Origin: a virus
Virus record (IMG/VR): IMGVR_UViG_3300037963_001581
Coordinates: 1 to 35,138 of that record
DNA: 35,138 nucleotides
Direction: 5' to 3' (one strand)
Below the pieces are notes generated by a model. That model had not been told where the DNA came from. It made no database searches and saw nothing but the letters and a program-made list of their open reading frames with translations. Of this stretch, positions 19,269 to 24,406 are shown in pieces (positions within the stretch are counted from its first letter, which is position 1; every line of letters starts with the position of its first letter). A program made the position numbers and the translations under genes.

Positions 19269-19298
19269 ACTATACCATGACTACGATGACCGGTACAA
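19269..19298 (-). promoter_or_regulatory. Candidate leftward promoter for the late operon
   Basis: On the minus strand, TTGTAC (19298-19293) and TATAGT (19274-19269) are separated by 18 bases, close to sigma70 consensus (4/6 and 5/6). It faces the terminase-to-fibre operon and would start near 19262. A phage-specific activator might be needed; not testable by reading. Confidence 0.4.
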
Positions 19299-19560
19299 TT
19301 ACGACTATGGGGAGGGGGGGTCGCTATATATATAAATGTTTGCGTTATGTCCTTTATATGTCAGCTTTCCTTATTTTCCCCTCGGTGCATTGAGGGTCTA
19401 AAACCCTCAGCATGGTCAGAGCCTGAGAAGATGCAACAAGTCTTAAAATATTTGGGACTTAATGCGGACTAAAATTGTACTCTTTGCCGTTCACATTTAC
19501 ACAAATTAACACGCTAAAATAAATTATTTCTCGTCAATCTTTTAACTTATTTTCATTGTA
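19299..19560. other. Non-coding intergenic region with hairpins
   Basis: No convincing gene. It contains an unusual G run (GGGGAGGGGGGG, 19309-19320), a perfect seven-pair hairpin TGAGGGT/ACCCTCA at 19391-19409 with a five-base loop, and a second AAGTC/GACTT pairing at about 19438-19460. These could belong to the leftward leader or to a small RNA; no terminator-like T run follows the hairpin. Confidence 0.4.
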
Positions 19561-19564
19561 GAAC

Positions 19565-19596
19565 TTGACACAAATGTCACAAAGTGGTAATTTGTG
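19565..19596 (+). promoter_or_regulatory. Rightward promoter with overlapping operator-like palindromes
   Basis: TTGACA (19565-19570), a 17-base spacer, and TAATTT (19588-19593) preceded by TG give an extended -10 promoter pointing at the small-gene operon. Two perfect inverted repeats sit on it: TGACA-CAAA-TGTCA (19566-19579) over the -35, and CACAAA-seven bases-TTTGTG (19578-19596) over the -10. A repressor binding either would block the promoter. Confidence 0.62.
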
Positions 19597-19619
19597 GCAT
19601 ATTGTTTTTTGAAAATTTA

Positions 19620-19731
19620 AATTGTTCGCTTCGCTTGGCTGAACGGTAACCACTCCGAGCCTTAGAGGCTACACGATGAAGAATAGAACAATTAACAACC
19701 GTCCTAAGGGGTAGCGGTTGTAAATACCTCC
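19620..19731 (+). promoter_or_regulatory. Structured 5' leader with anti-SD sequence
   Basis: Between promoter and first gene the RNA can form a long-range stem AATTGTTC (19620-19627) with GAACAATT (19686-19693), and a seven-pair hairpin ACAACCG (19695-19701) with CGGTTGT (19715-19721). Just after it comes ATACCTCC (19724-19731), complementary to the GGAGGT of the first gene's ribosome-binding site and of the later ones. It could sequester them in cis. The minus-strand frame overlapping here is not supported. Confidence 0.42.
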
Positions 19732-19742
19732 TCCATTTATGA

Positions 19743-19775
19743 GAGGCGACCCGGGACGCTTTCCCCCTTCCCGGG
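19743..19775 (+). promoter_or_regulatory. Repeated leader RNA, copy 1 (pseudoknot-type)
   Basis: Stem 2 is CCCGGGA (19750-19756) with TCCCGGG (19769-19775). Stem 1 is GAGGCG (19743-19748) with CGCTTT (19757-19762), including two G-U pairs, interleaved with stem 2 and separated by a single A. Six bases link stem 1' to stem 2'. An A/T-rich box and CGGAGGTTATAA follow, then the ATG at 19814. Confidence 0.5.
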
Positions 19776-19813
19776 AAAATTTTATTTCTCAACACTAACG
19801 GAGGTTATAAACA

Positions 19814-20002
19814 ATGCATACTATAACAACACTAGAAAACAAGAACGTAATTATTACAGTTGCTTATGATAATAATTGGCAAGAGTATGTAATAAATACT
19901 ACTAGTAAAAAAGGCATTACATCTATTGAAGGCTCTGCACATGAGACAGAGAAACAACCGGCAATAGATACCGCCAACGCTATTTTAAAACAGTTTGCAT
20001 AA
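19814..20002 (+). CDS. Small hypothetical protein, 62 aa
   Basis: First gene of the rightward operon: MHTITTLENKNVIITVAYDN..., probably beta strands then a C-terminal helix (PAIDTANAILKQFA). GGAGG lies nine bases before the ATG. Small beta-beta-alpha proteins of this style are common among phage early genes of unknown function. It is followed by two consecutive leader-type hairpins. Confidence 0.7.
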   Translation: MHTITTLENKNVIITVAYDNNWQEYVINTTSKKGITSIEGSAHETEKQPAIDTANAILKQFA

Positions 20003-20006
20003 CCAC

Positions 20007-20032
20007 ACCCAGCCGGGGGGTTTATACCCGGC
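20007..20032 (+). promoter_or_regulatory. Repeated leader RNA, copy 2a (no gene directly behind)
   Basis: Interleaved stems: ACCC (20007-20010) with GGGT (20018-20021), and GCCGGG (20012-20017) with CCCGGC (20027-20032), with the single-A linker at 20011. It is followed by AAAATTTTAA but no ribosome-binding site; copy 2b comes next. It could be a terminator-like or orphan unit whose gene was lost. Confidence 0.5.
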
Positions 20033-20062
20033 AAAATTTTAACCTAGAGATCTTTTTATAAA

Positions 20063-20087
20063 ACCCTATCACCGAGGGTAAACGGTG
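20063..20087 (+). promoter_or_regulatory. Repeated leader RNA, copy 2b (pseudoknot-type)
   Basis: ACCCT (20063-20067) pairs with AGGGT (20075-20079), and CACCG (20070-20074) pairs with CGGTG (20083-20087). The linker is AT and the last loop AAA. The box AAAATTTTTCTCAA and AATGGAGGTTAC follow before the ATG at 20126. Confidence 0.6.
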
Positions 20088-20125
20088 CAAAATTTTTCTC
20101 AACAAAAACTAATGGAGGTTACAAA

Positions 20126-20530
20126 ATGGTAACAATAAATAAGACTCTAAAATCATTTGATTTTGATAAATCAGATATAAAAGAAGTTCGCTTAAATATG
20201 ATAAAAAAAACTGATTTTGAAATAAATGATTATCGGTTCATACATGCTGATGATATAGATGATATTTTATCAGATGAGTTACAAAGTGATTTATATATCT
20301 TAGGCTCTTTTAATGCGTGGTTTATTGCTGACATTCTCGATTTAGATATTAAAGTTATCGAAATGATGCAAGAATGCAACGGATACGAAGCTCTAGGTAA
20401 AATGCTAGTAAGACACATTGATACAGTAGTAGAGCAGTACATTAAGCACGATGGCTACGGTCACCACTTCGGACATTATGACGGCAACGAACACGAGTTC
20501 GGTGACTGGTATTTCTTTAGAGTTAACTAA
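20126..20530 (+). CDS. Acidic phage protein with DGYGHHFGHYDG motif, 134 aa
   Basis: A 134-residue protein rich in Asp/Glu/Ile. It has a helical phrase LYILGSFNAWFIADILDLDI, then KMLVRHIDTVVEQYIKHDGY and a His/Gly-rich end (GHHFGHYDGNEHEFGDWYFF). I recall related proteins of unknown function in many phages, with the signature G-S-F-N-A then D-G-Y-G-H-H-F then E-F..YY-F-F-R. The His/Asp end might bind a metal. AATGGAGGTTAC is placed well for the ATG. Confidence 0.72.
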   Translation: MVTINKTLKSFDFDKSDIKEVRLNMIKKTDFEINDYRFIHADDIDDILSDELQSDLYILGSFNAWFIADILDLDIKVIEMMQECNGYEALGKMLVRHIDTVVEQYIKHDGYGHHFGHYDGNEHEFGDWYFFRVN

Positions 20531-20534
20531 CAAC

Positions 20535-20565
20535 CGACCCAACCCGGGGGCGAATAATACCGGGT
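20535..20565 (+). promoter_or_regulatory. Repeated leader RNA, copy 3
   Basis: Stem 2 is ACCCGG (20542-20547) with CCGGGT (20560-20565). Stem 1 is weaker: CCC (20538-20540) with GGG (20548-20550), extended by CG/CG across a bulged A. Single-A linker at 20541. The box AAAGATTTTTCT and CGGAGGTTATAA follow before the ATG at 20597. Confidence 0.5.
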
Positions 20566-20596
20566 AAAGATTTTTCTAATAAACGGAGGTTATAAA

Positions 20597-20842
20597 ATGA
20601 ACATTGAGGAATATTATAGAAAAGGTCACCAAGTTAAGGTAAAAATTGACGGCCAATTTAATGTATTGACTTTAAAGTTTTTACCCGGTGACGCTCTAAA
20701 TAATTCTTATGGTTATAATACTATAAATAATACGAGTTGTCACTCATTCAGCAAACCGCTTGAGTTTATAGCAAAGGGTAAATATCCAACTGTATTTAGA
20801 ACCGGTGGACATGTCTACGAAATACTAGATAGAAGAAAATAA
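20597..20842 (+). CDS. Small hypothetical protein, 81 aa
   Basis: MNIEEYYRKGHQVKVKIDGQ..., mixed charge, beta-rich, ending HVYEILDRRK. The last codons contain the recurring word TACTAGATAG (encoding ILDR). GGAGGTTATAAA precedes the ATG. Not recognised. Confidence 0.65.
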   Translation: MNIEEYYRKGHQVKVKIDGQFNVLTLKFLPGDALNNSYGYNTINNTSCHSFSKPLEFIAKGKYPTVFRTGGHVYEILDRRK

Positions 20843-20843
20843 C

Positions 20844-20869
20844 ACCCTACCCGGGAGGGTAAACCCGGG
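20844..20869 (+). promoter_or_regulatory. Repeated leader RNA, copy 4 (ideal pseudoknot geometry)
   Basis: ACCCT (20844-20848), A, CCCGGG (20850-20855), AGGGT (20856-20860), AAA, CCCGGG (20864-20869): both stems pair perfectly, with no base between stem 2 and stem 1'. The box AAGATTTTTCTTAA and AATGGAGGTAAT follow. Start codon is GTG at 20901. Confidence 0.65.
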
Positions 20870-20900
20870 AAGATTTTTCTTAACTAATGGAGGTAATACA

Positions 20901-21119
20901 GTGCAACATAATACAAACATATACGAAATATACAGAAACCTAGAACCTGAGAAGGGACACAAAAAGACCCTTGAATTTCTGCTTGATGTGGTGACTATGG
21001 GATTTAGTGCCACATGGGACAAAGACCAACGCAAAGAGCAAATTGAAATACTAGATAGGAAAATTAGAAGATGGTTTGATATGGACGGTTCTAATATGTT
21101 TATAAACCCTAAAAAATAA
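20901..21119 (+). CDS. Small hypothetical protein, 72 aa (GTG start)
   Basis: MQHNTNIYEIYRNLEPEKGH..., charged, predicted mostly helical, with a C-terminal WFDMDGSNMFINPKK. The start is GTG at 20901, seven bases after GGAGG. Contains a second copy of the recurring word (TACTAGATAGG at 21049-21059, encoding ILDR). No family recognised. Confidence 0.65.
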   Translation: MQHNTNIYEIYRNLEPEKGHKKTLEFLLDVVTMGFSATWDKDQRKEQIEILDRKIRRWFDMDGSNMFINPKK

Positions 21120-21134
21120 CAGAAGGACACGCTA

Positions 21135-21164
21135 AACCCTAGCCGGGGAGGGTTAGACCCCGGC
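21135..21164 (+). promoter_or_regulatory. Repeated leader RNA, copy 5 (ideal pseudoknot geometry)
   Basis: AACCCT (21135-21140), A, GCCGGGG (21142-21148), AGGGTT (21149-21154), AGA, CCCCGGC (21158-21164). Six and seven perfect pairs. The box AAAGAATTTTCTTAA and AATGGAGGTTAAC follow before the ATG at 21200. Confidence 0.65.
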
Positions 21165-21199
21165 AAAGAATTTTCTTAATAATAATGGAGGTTAACACA

Positions 21200-21574
21200 A
21201 TGAAAACACAAATAATAGACATGAAGCCTAGCGATGTAATGAAAAAAATCGTTAAAAATGCATTAAATATTAATGCTATGGATTTACACCTGAATCAACA
21301 TTCAAAAGTAATTCTAAAGCGTGTATTTGGTGCATTGCGTCCGTGGTGGAATAGTGCATACGATACCGACTTAGAAGGTAATGATTTTAATGTCCCTGAA
21401 GTTCAATATGATTCGAATTATTATTCTTTAGAGCAATTCAGCGACAAAGATAATCAGTTGCTTAGTGATTTTTGCGAGGTAATTGCAGATGCTCTTGGAT
21501 ATGTAAACATGGACGAACACCAAGAACAAATCGAAGACGAATGGCACAAAAGCGAAGAAAGTGATTTTTTATAA
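21200..21574 (+). CDS. Acidic hypothetical protein, 124 aa
   Basis: MKTQIIDMKPSDVMKKIVKN..., with an acidic C-terminal half ending DEWHKSEESDFL. An in-frame ATG at 21185 exists, but it is the ATG inside the ribosome-binding site ATGGAGG; the GGAGG is positioned for the ATG at 21200, which is chosen. Strong excess of Asp/Glu. Function unknown; a DNA-mimic or antidefence role is only a possibility. Confidence 0.68.
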   Translation: MKTQIIDMKPSDVMKKIVKNALNINAMDLHLNQHSKVILKRVFGALRPWWNSAYDTDLEGNDFNVPEVQYDSNYYSLEQFSDKDNQLLSDFCEVIADALGYVNMDEHQEQIEDEWHKSEESDFL

Positions 21575-21585
21575 ATTAACCAAGA

Positions 21586-21604
21586 CCCCGGATTTATTCC
21601 GGGG
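21586..21604 (+). promoter_or_regulatory. Repeated leader RNA, copy 6 (single hairpin)
   Basis: CCCCGG (21586-21591) pairs with CCGGGG (21599-21604) around a seven-base A/T loop. I see no good interleaved stem 1 here. The downstream box CAAGATTTTTCTTAA and AATGGAGGTTAAC are conserved, and the ATG is at 21637. Confidence 0.5.
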
Positions 21605-21636
21605 CAAGATTTTTCTTAACAAATGGAGGTTAACCA

Positions 21637-21858
21637 ATGCCAATCAATGATAAAATAAGTACTATTATTTTACATTCTTGGACTAATGCGAAGCGGTTCG
21701 CTTTGTTGCTTAAATCTATTGATGAAACAATAGACCAAGTAGACAACAACCCTTGTAAGTATGATTCTGAAGACCCATGGGTTTTAGATTTACAGAATTA
21801 TAGGGATAGGGTCGCAATGGTTTACGAGAGAGTAAAAGCAAGGAGTGTTTTACAATGA
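21637..21858 (+). CDS. Small hypothetical protein, 73 aa
   Basis: MPINDKISTIILHSWTNAKR..., predicted helical; no motifs. Preceded by AATGGAGGTTAAC. Its TGA overlaps the next ATG (ATGA), so the two are probably co-translated. Confidence 0.65.
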   Translation: MPINDKISTIILHSWTNAKRFALLLKSIDETIDQVDNNPCKYDSEDPWVLDLQNYRDRVAMVYERVKARSVLQ

Positions 21859-22052
21859 GTATACTAAAAAAACATCCGGAAACAGATATATATCAGCATG
21901 AGTGGGAAGCTTATTTAGACGCTCAAAACTCAGGCGAGTATAATATGTTGACTGATGCAAATGAAGTAATGGAATACTATGGAATCAAAAAGGATACCTA
22001 TTTCACTATTATTAGAAACTGGGATTCTTTATTTAAATACTTTGGAGGTTAA
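21855..22052 (+). CDS. Small acidic hypothetical protein, 65 aa
   Basis: MSILKKHPETDIYQHEWEAY..., aromatic-rich and acidic, no known motif. It has no hairpin leader and is coupled by ATGA overlap to the gene before. The phrase YGIKKDTYFTIIRNW could form a short helical unit. Unknown function. Confidence 0.62.
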   Translation: MSILKKHPETDIYQHEWEAYLDAQNSGEYNMLTDANEVMEYYGIKKDTYFTIIRNWDSLFKYFGG

Positions 22053-22055
22053 TAC

Positions 22056-22087
22056 TAGATAGGGCGGTCAGGATTATCTAACCGCCC
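22056..22087 (+). promoter_or_regulatory. Repeated leader RNA, copy 7 (variant)
   Basis: GGGCGGT (22062-22068) pairs with ACCGCCC (22081-22087). TAGATA (22056-22061), from the recurring word, can pair with TATCTA (22075-22080), interleaved but with no loop before the final strand, so the two stems are more likely alternatives than a simultaneous pseudoknot. AAAGATTTTTTT and AATGGAGGTTATAA follow; ATG at 22122. Confidence 0.5.
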
Positions 22088-22121
22088 AAAGATTTTTTTA
22101 AAATAAAATGGAGGTTATAAA

Positions 22122-22457
22122 ATGATAAAAGCACTAGAAGAGATGCAACCGTATGAATACCAACCGGTTATGTTATGGGAAGATGGAAAAGTAGAACATT
22201 CTGCAAGGGTTTGTTCTGTTTGTGATGATGGAATGTTAAGGGGTTATGTTTTATTTGATGGGCAAGAATATGCGTGTACAGATGAATGTTTATATAAGCT
22301 GAAAGACCATAAAGGTAATTTATGGACATTAGAGTCGTTTAGCGATTATTACGAAAATTATGAAGATGAAAACAGTGATTGCTATTGGACTGATTGGTAT
22401 GAATGCGATGAATACGAGTGCCATATTTGCGAAGCAATAATAGGTGAAGAAGAATAA
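22122..22457 (+). CDS. Acidic Cys-rich (zinc-binding-like) protein, 111 aa
   Basis: MIKALEEMQPYEYQPVMLWE..., with CSVC and later YECDEYECHIC, giving several Cys pairs that could hold one or two zinc ions; a further CTDEC lies in the middle. Very acidic, with many Trp/Tyr. GGAGGTTATAAA precedes the ATG. It may mimic DNA or bind a host protein; not recognised. Confidence 0.68.
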   Translation: MIKALEEMQPYEYQPVMLWEDGKVEHSARVCSVCDDGMLRGYVLFDGQEYACTDECLYKLKDHKGNLWTLESFSDYYENYEDENSDCYWTDWYECDEYECHICEAIIGEEE

Positions 22458-22459
22458 CC

Positions 22460-22485
22460 AACCTAGCCAGAAGGTTAAATCTGGC
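22460..22485 (+). promoter_or_regulatory. Repeated leader RNA, copy 8 (ideal pseudoknot geometry)
   Basis: AACCT (22460-22464), A, GCCAGA (22466-22471), AGGTT (22472-22476), AAA, TCTGGC (22480-22485). Both stems are perfect, with sequences different from copies 4 and 5. AAGATTTTTCTCAA and AAAGGAGGTTTATA follow; start codon GTG at 22521. Confidence 0.65.
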
Positions 22486-22520
22486 AAGATTTTTCTCAAT
22501 AAAACAAAAGGAGGTTTATA

Positions 22521-23150
22521 GTGACAAACTATAATACAATACTAGATAGGGCAAAAGCTCTATTAGAAGCAATAGAAAATAATACAACTACCATGTGGGA
22601 AGGTTCTTTAGAAGAAAGCCATTTAGTCGTGAAGTTTTCTGACGGAAAAGTTAATAATACTCATGAAAATGCAGTTACACTTGACATTGAACAATATGAC
22701 GGTATCTATAAATCAATTAAGGCTTTAAAAGAATCTATAAAAGAGACTGAAAAAGCTATCTATGAAGAAGATGCTAGAAATCACCCGGTTTGGAGAGAAA
22801 CACAAATCAATCCATACCGCAATAGAAGCAATTCACCATTTGAGTTTATAGATGGTGACTACGATTTGGATGCTGGACACGAAAATTGGAAGGTCTGGTG
22901 GGAGTCTGAAGAGATTTTTCTTTATGTCAGAATTGGCTGGACACACGATGATGGTAGAGATTGGAGTGATGTAGAAGTTCATAATTGGAAGTCAGAAGAA
23001 GACACAATCGAATGGCTAAGAGATAGAGAAGTAGATAAAGAAGATGAGTTAAGTGATGAGTTTATTCTTGATGAGGCTCATGGTCTGCAAGAAATAGTAT
23101 GCTTTAATGATGGTTATCTGATTAATGAAGAAAAGGTAAAAGTGGTCTAG
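22521..23150 (+). CDS. Acidic hypothetical protein, 209 aa (GTG start)
   Basis: The largest protein of the rightward cluster. The N-terminal part is a helix-rich Asp/Glu/Lys domain (DGIYKSIKALKESIKETEKA); the C-terminal half is acidic and Trp-rich (VWWESEEIFLYVRIGWTHDD). GTG start seven bases after GGAGG. The third perfect copy of TACTAGATAGGG lies near its 5' end (22540-22551), encoding TILDRA. No family recognised. Confidence 0.65.
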   Translation: MTNYNTILDRAKALLEAIENNTTTMWEGSLEESHLVVKFSDGKVNNTHENAVTLDIEQYDGIYKSIKALKESIKETEKAIYEEDARNHPVWRETQINPYRNRSNSPFEFIDGDYDLDAGHENWKVWWESEEIFLYVRIGWTHDDGRDWSDVEVHNWKSEEDTIEWLRDREVDKEDELSDEFILDEAHGLQEIVCFNDGYLINEEKVKVV

Positions 23151-23165
23151 GGATCATTTTGTAAA

Positions 23166-23209
23166 AAGGTAGTATGGTACTAGATAGGGTTCGATTCCCT
23201 TCCTACCTT
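23166..23209 (+). ncRNA. tRNA-like mini-fold (T-arm on a 7-bp acceptor-like stem)
   Basis: AAGGTAG (23166-23172) pairs with CTACCTT (23203-23209). Between them lies a canonical T-arm look-alike, AGGG-TTCGATT-CCCT (23186-23200), with the conserved TTC and A of a T loop. Only thirteen bases separate the first stem from it, so D and anticodon arms are absent. The stretch includes the recurring word TACTAGATAGGG (23178-23189). It is not a functional tRNA; it could be a deleted tRNA or a tRNA-like regulatory structure. The minus strand does not read as a tRNA. Confidence 0.45.
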
Positions 23210-23211
23210 CT

Positions 23212-23226
23212 GTCGCATGGTGCGAC
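23212..23226 (+). promoter_or_regulatory. Hairpin leader, copy 9 (short)
   Basis: GTCGCA (23212-23217) pairs with TGCGAC (23221-23226) around TGG. It is followed by TAATCTCAACAA and AATGGAGGTAAAC before the ATG at 23257, so the downstream box is only partly kept. No interleaved stem 1 was found, and the tRNA-like fold stands in front of it. Confidence 0.5.
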
Positions 23227-23256
23227 TAATCTCAACAATAAAATGGAGGTAAACAA

Positions 23257-23718
23257 ATGTTTACGATTAATGTAAAAAACGAAATGACCGATAAAACTCT
23301 TTGTAATATCTTGCAAGGAGCTTTTGATGGTGGTATTAATTATTGGTGTAAAGAAGTTGGATTATGGGGTGATAAATACGACCCAGAACTTGATGATATT
23401 GTTTTTGATAAATACAACGAATTACCAGATTATGCATTTGATAATATAATAAAAGAGAAGATGTTGTCATTAGTATTTAACTACGACAATGATGAAGATG
23501 CTGACTATGATAAATACTCTATAGGCTTTACAATGTTAGAGCCAGAAGATTCTTGCCACATAAAATATCTACAGTACGATGGTTTAATTGAAGGTTTGGA
23601 AAAATGGATGCAACAAAATAAAAGGTTTTCTGTTGGACACGATGGTGACCATTTAGATGCCGGTGATTGTGATGAAATAGTCCAGATAGCTCTATTTGGA
23701 ATGGTGATATACGGATGA
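23257..23718 (+). CDS. Acidic protein with GGINYWC motif, 153 aa
   Basis: A 153-residue, strongly acidic protein. Near residue 19 it has LQGAFDGGINYWCKEVG, a signature I recall in phage proteins of unknown function (A-x-x-G-G-I-x-Y-W). Later come DADYDKYSIGF and a Gly/Asp-rich end with HDGDHLDAGDCDEIVQIALF. GGAGGTAAAC precedes the ATG. Unknown role. Confidence 0.7.
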   Translation: MFTINVKNEMTDKTLCNILQGAFDGGINYWCKEVGLWGDKYDPELDDIVFDKYNELPDYAFDNIIKEKMLSLVFNYDNDEDADYDKYSIGFTMLEPEDSCHIKYLQYDGLIEGLEKWMQQNKRFSVGHDGDHLDAGDCDEIVQIALFGMVIYG

Positions 23719-23969
23719 GGAATGATTCAGAAGACCTAATAATAGTCCTAGATAAAATGACTGATTCTTTAGACAAGTTTATTGAAGATATTGGTGACGA
23801 ACCCTACAAACTTCAAGTTGTTTTTGATGGAATGTTAGCACCTATTTTCAGGTATTTATTGTTTTACAAGGGTGACTTTTTTGATGATAATTATGATGTA
23901 ATAGATTTCGTCAATAACAACCTAACTAAAACAATACGATTTATGGAAAATGAAGATGAAATTGTTTAG
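23715..23969 (+). CDS. Acidic helical hypothetical protein, 84 aa
   Basis: MRNDSEDLIIVLDKMTDSLD..., rich in Asp/Phe/Ile, helical. Its ATG overlaps the TGA of the preceding gene (ATGA), so it depends on it for translation. No hairpin leader. Not recognised. Confidence 0.62.
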   Translation: MRNDSEDLIIVLDKMTDSLDKFIEDIGDEPYKLQVVFDGMLAPIFRYLLFYKGDFFDDNYDVIDFVNNNLTKTIRFMENEDEIV

Positions 23970-23993
23970 AGAAAAGAGTAAAGAAAGGGAAAA

Positions 23994-24170
23994 ATGAGCG
24001 AATACAGACAGAGACAGAAGTACATTGAAGAAGAAGTTGATAATGTAGTTTCAATCAGGGCAAACATTACAGAGCAAGATTACTTGCAACTGAAATCCAA
24101 TGCCATGTTAAAAGGACTAACACTACAACAATACTTTGGACAAGTGCTTCGCAAGGTCGTCACATCATGA
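23994..24170 (+). CDS. Ribbon-helix-helix-like small protein, 58 aa
   Basis: A 58-codon frame (MSEYRQRQKYIEEEVDNVVS...), too short for usual ORF cut-offs. The middle VVSIRANITEQDYLQLKSNA then GLTLQQYFGQVLRKV has the beta-strand, helix, GLTL turn, helix pattern of Arc/CopG-type DNA-binding proteins. AAAGAAAGGG precedes the ATG. Last gene before the terminator; possible regulator of the operon or of the palindromes at 19566-19596. RHH identity is inferred from pattern. Confidence 0.6.
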   Translation: MSEYRQRQKYIEEEVDNVVSIRANITEQDYLQLKSNAMLKGLTLQQYFGQVLRKVVTS

Positions 24171-24183
24171 GGAGGTAATTGAA

Positions 24184-24217
24184 AGACCCCAGATTTTACT
24201 CTGGGGTCTTTTTTTTT
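24184..24217. terminator. Strong bidirectional terminator
   Basis: AGACCCCAG (24184-24192) pairs perfectly with CTGGGGTCT (24201-24209), followed by eight or more T on the plus strand and preceded by A residues on the other. It separates the convergent plus-strand small-gene operon and minus-strand replication operon. Confidence 0.9.
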
Positions 24218-24406
24218 ACCTAGACATTGGCAGTGCGTTTACATGCATGGCATAACTAGGTGTTTATTGCAGTATCTTTATCAGTCTCTCATCTCGTAAA
24301 TAAACCTAATACTGAGATATTTTCCACTTACCATGCACCTCGTTTATGTGTTCCCGAGATGCGTTTTATTGTTAAGTATTGTTGATAGACTATCTGTTGC
24401 CAAACA
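24218..24406. other. Non-coding gap between convergent operons
   Basis: No convincing gene on either strand. ATTGCAGTA (24266-24274) is repeated in inverted form as TACTGCAAT (24408-24416), the latter inside the end of the 82-residue gene. Nothing else noted. Confidence 0.5.

Noticed and set aside
19577-19795. 72-codon minus-strand frame across the leader of the rightward operon
   Set aside because: It reads through promoter palindromes and hairpins, has Arg/Ser-rich sequence typical of a shadow frame, and no ribosome-binding site.
21185-21199. Start at 21185 for the 124-residue protein
   Set aside because: That ATG is the ATG of the ATGGAGG ribosome-binding site itself; the site serves the ATG at 21200.
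20007-22485. The leader hairpins as a set of simple Rho-independent terminators
   Set aside because: The T runs begin about four bases after the stems and are short, a second interleaved stem recurs, and genes continue downstream; some attenuation is still possible.
20063-22485. Leader pseudoknots as preQ1-I or SAM-II riboswitches
   Set aside because: Neither stem nor loop sequences are conserved between copies, so no fixed ligand pocket is apparent, and one ligand sensor per gene in nine copies is unlikely.
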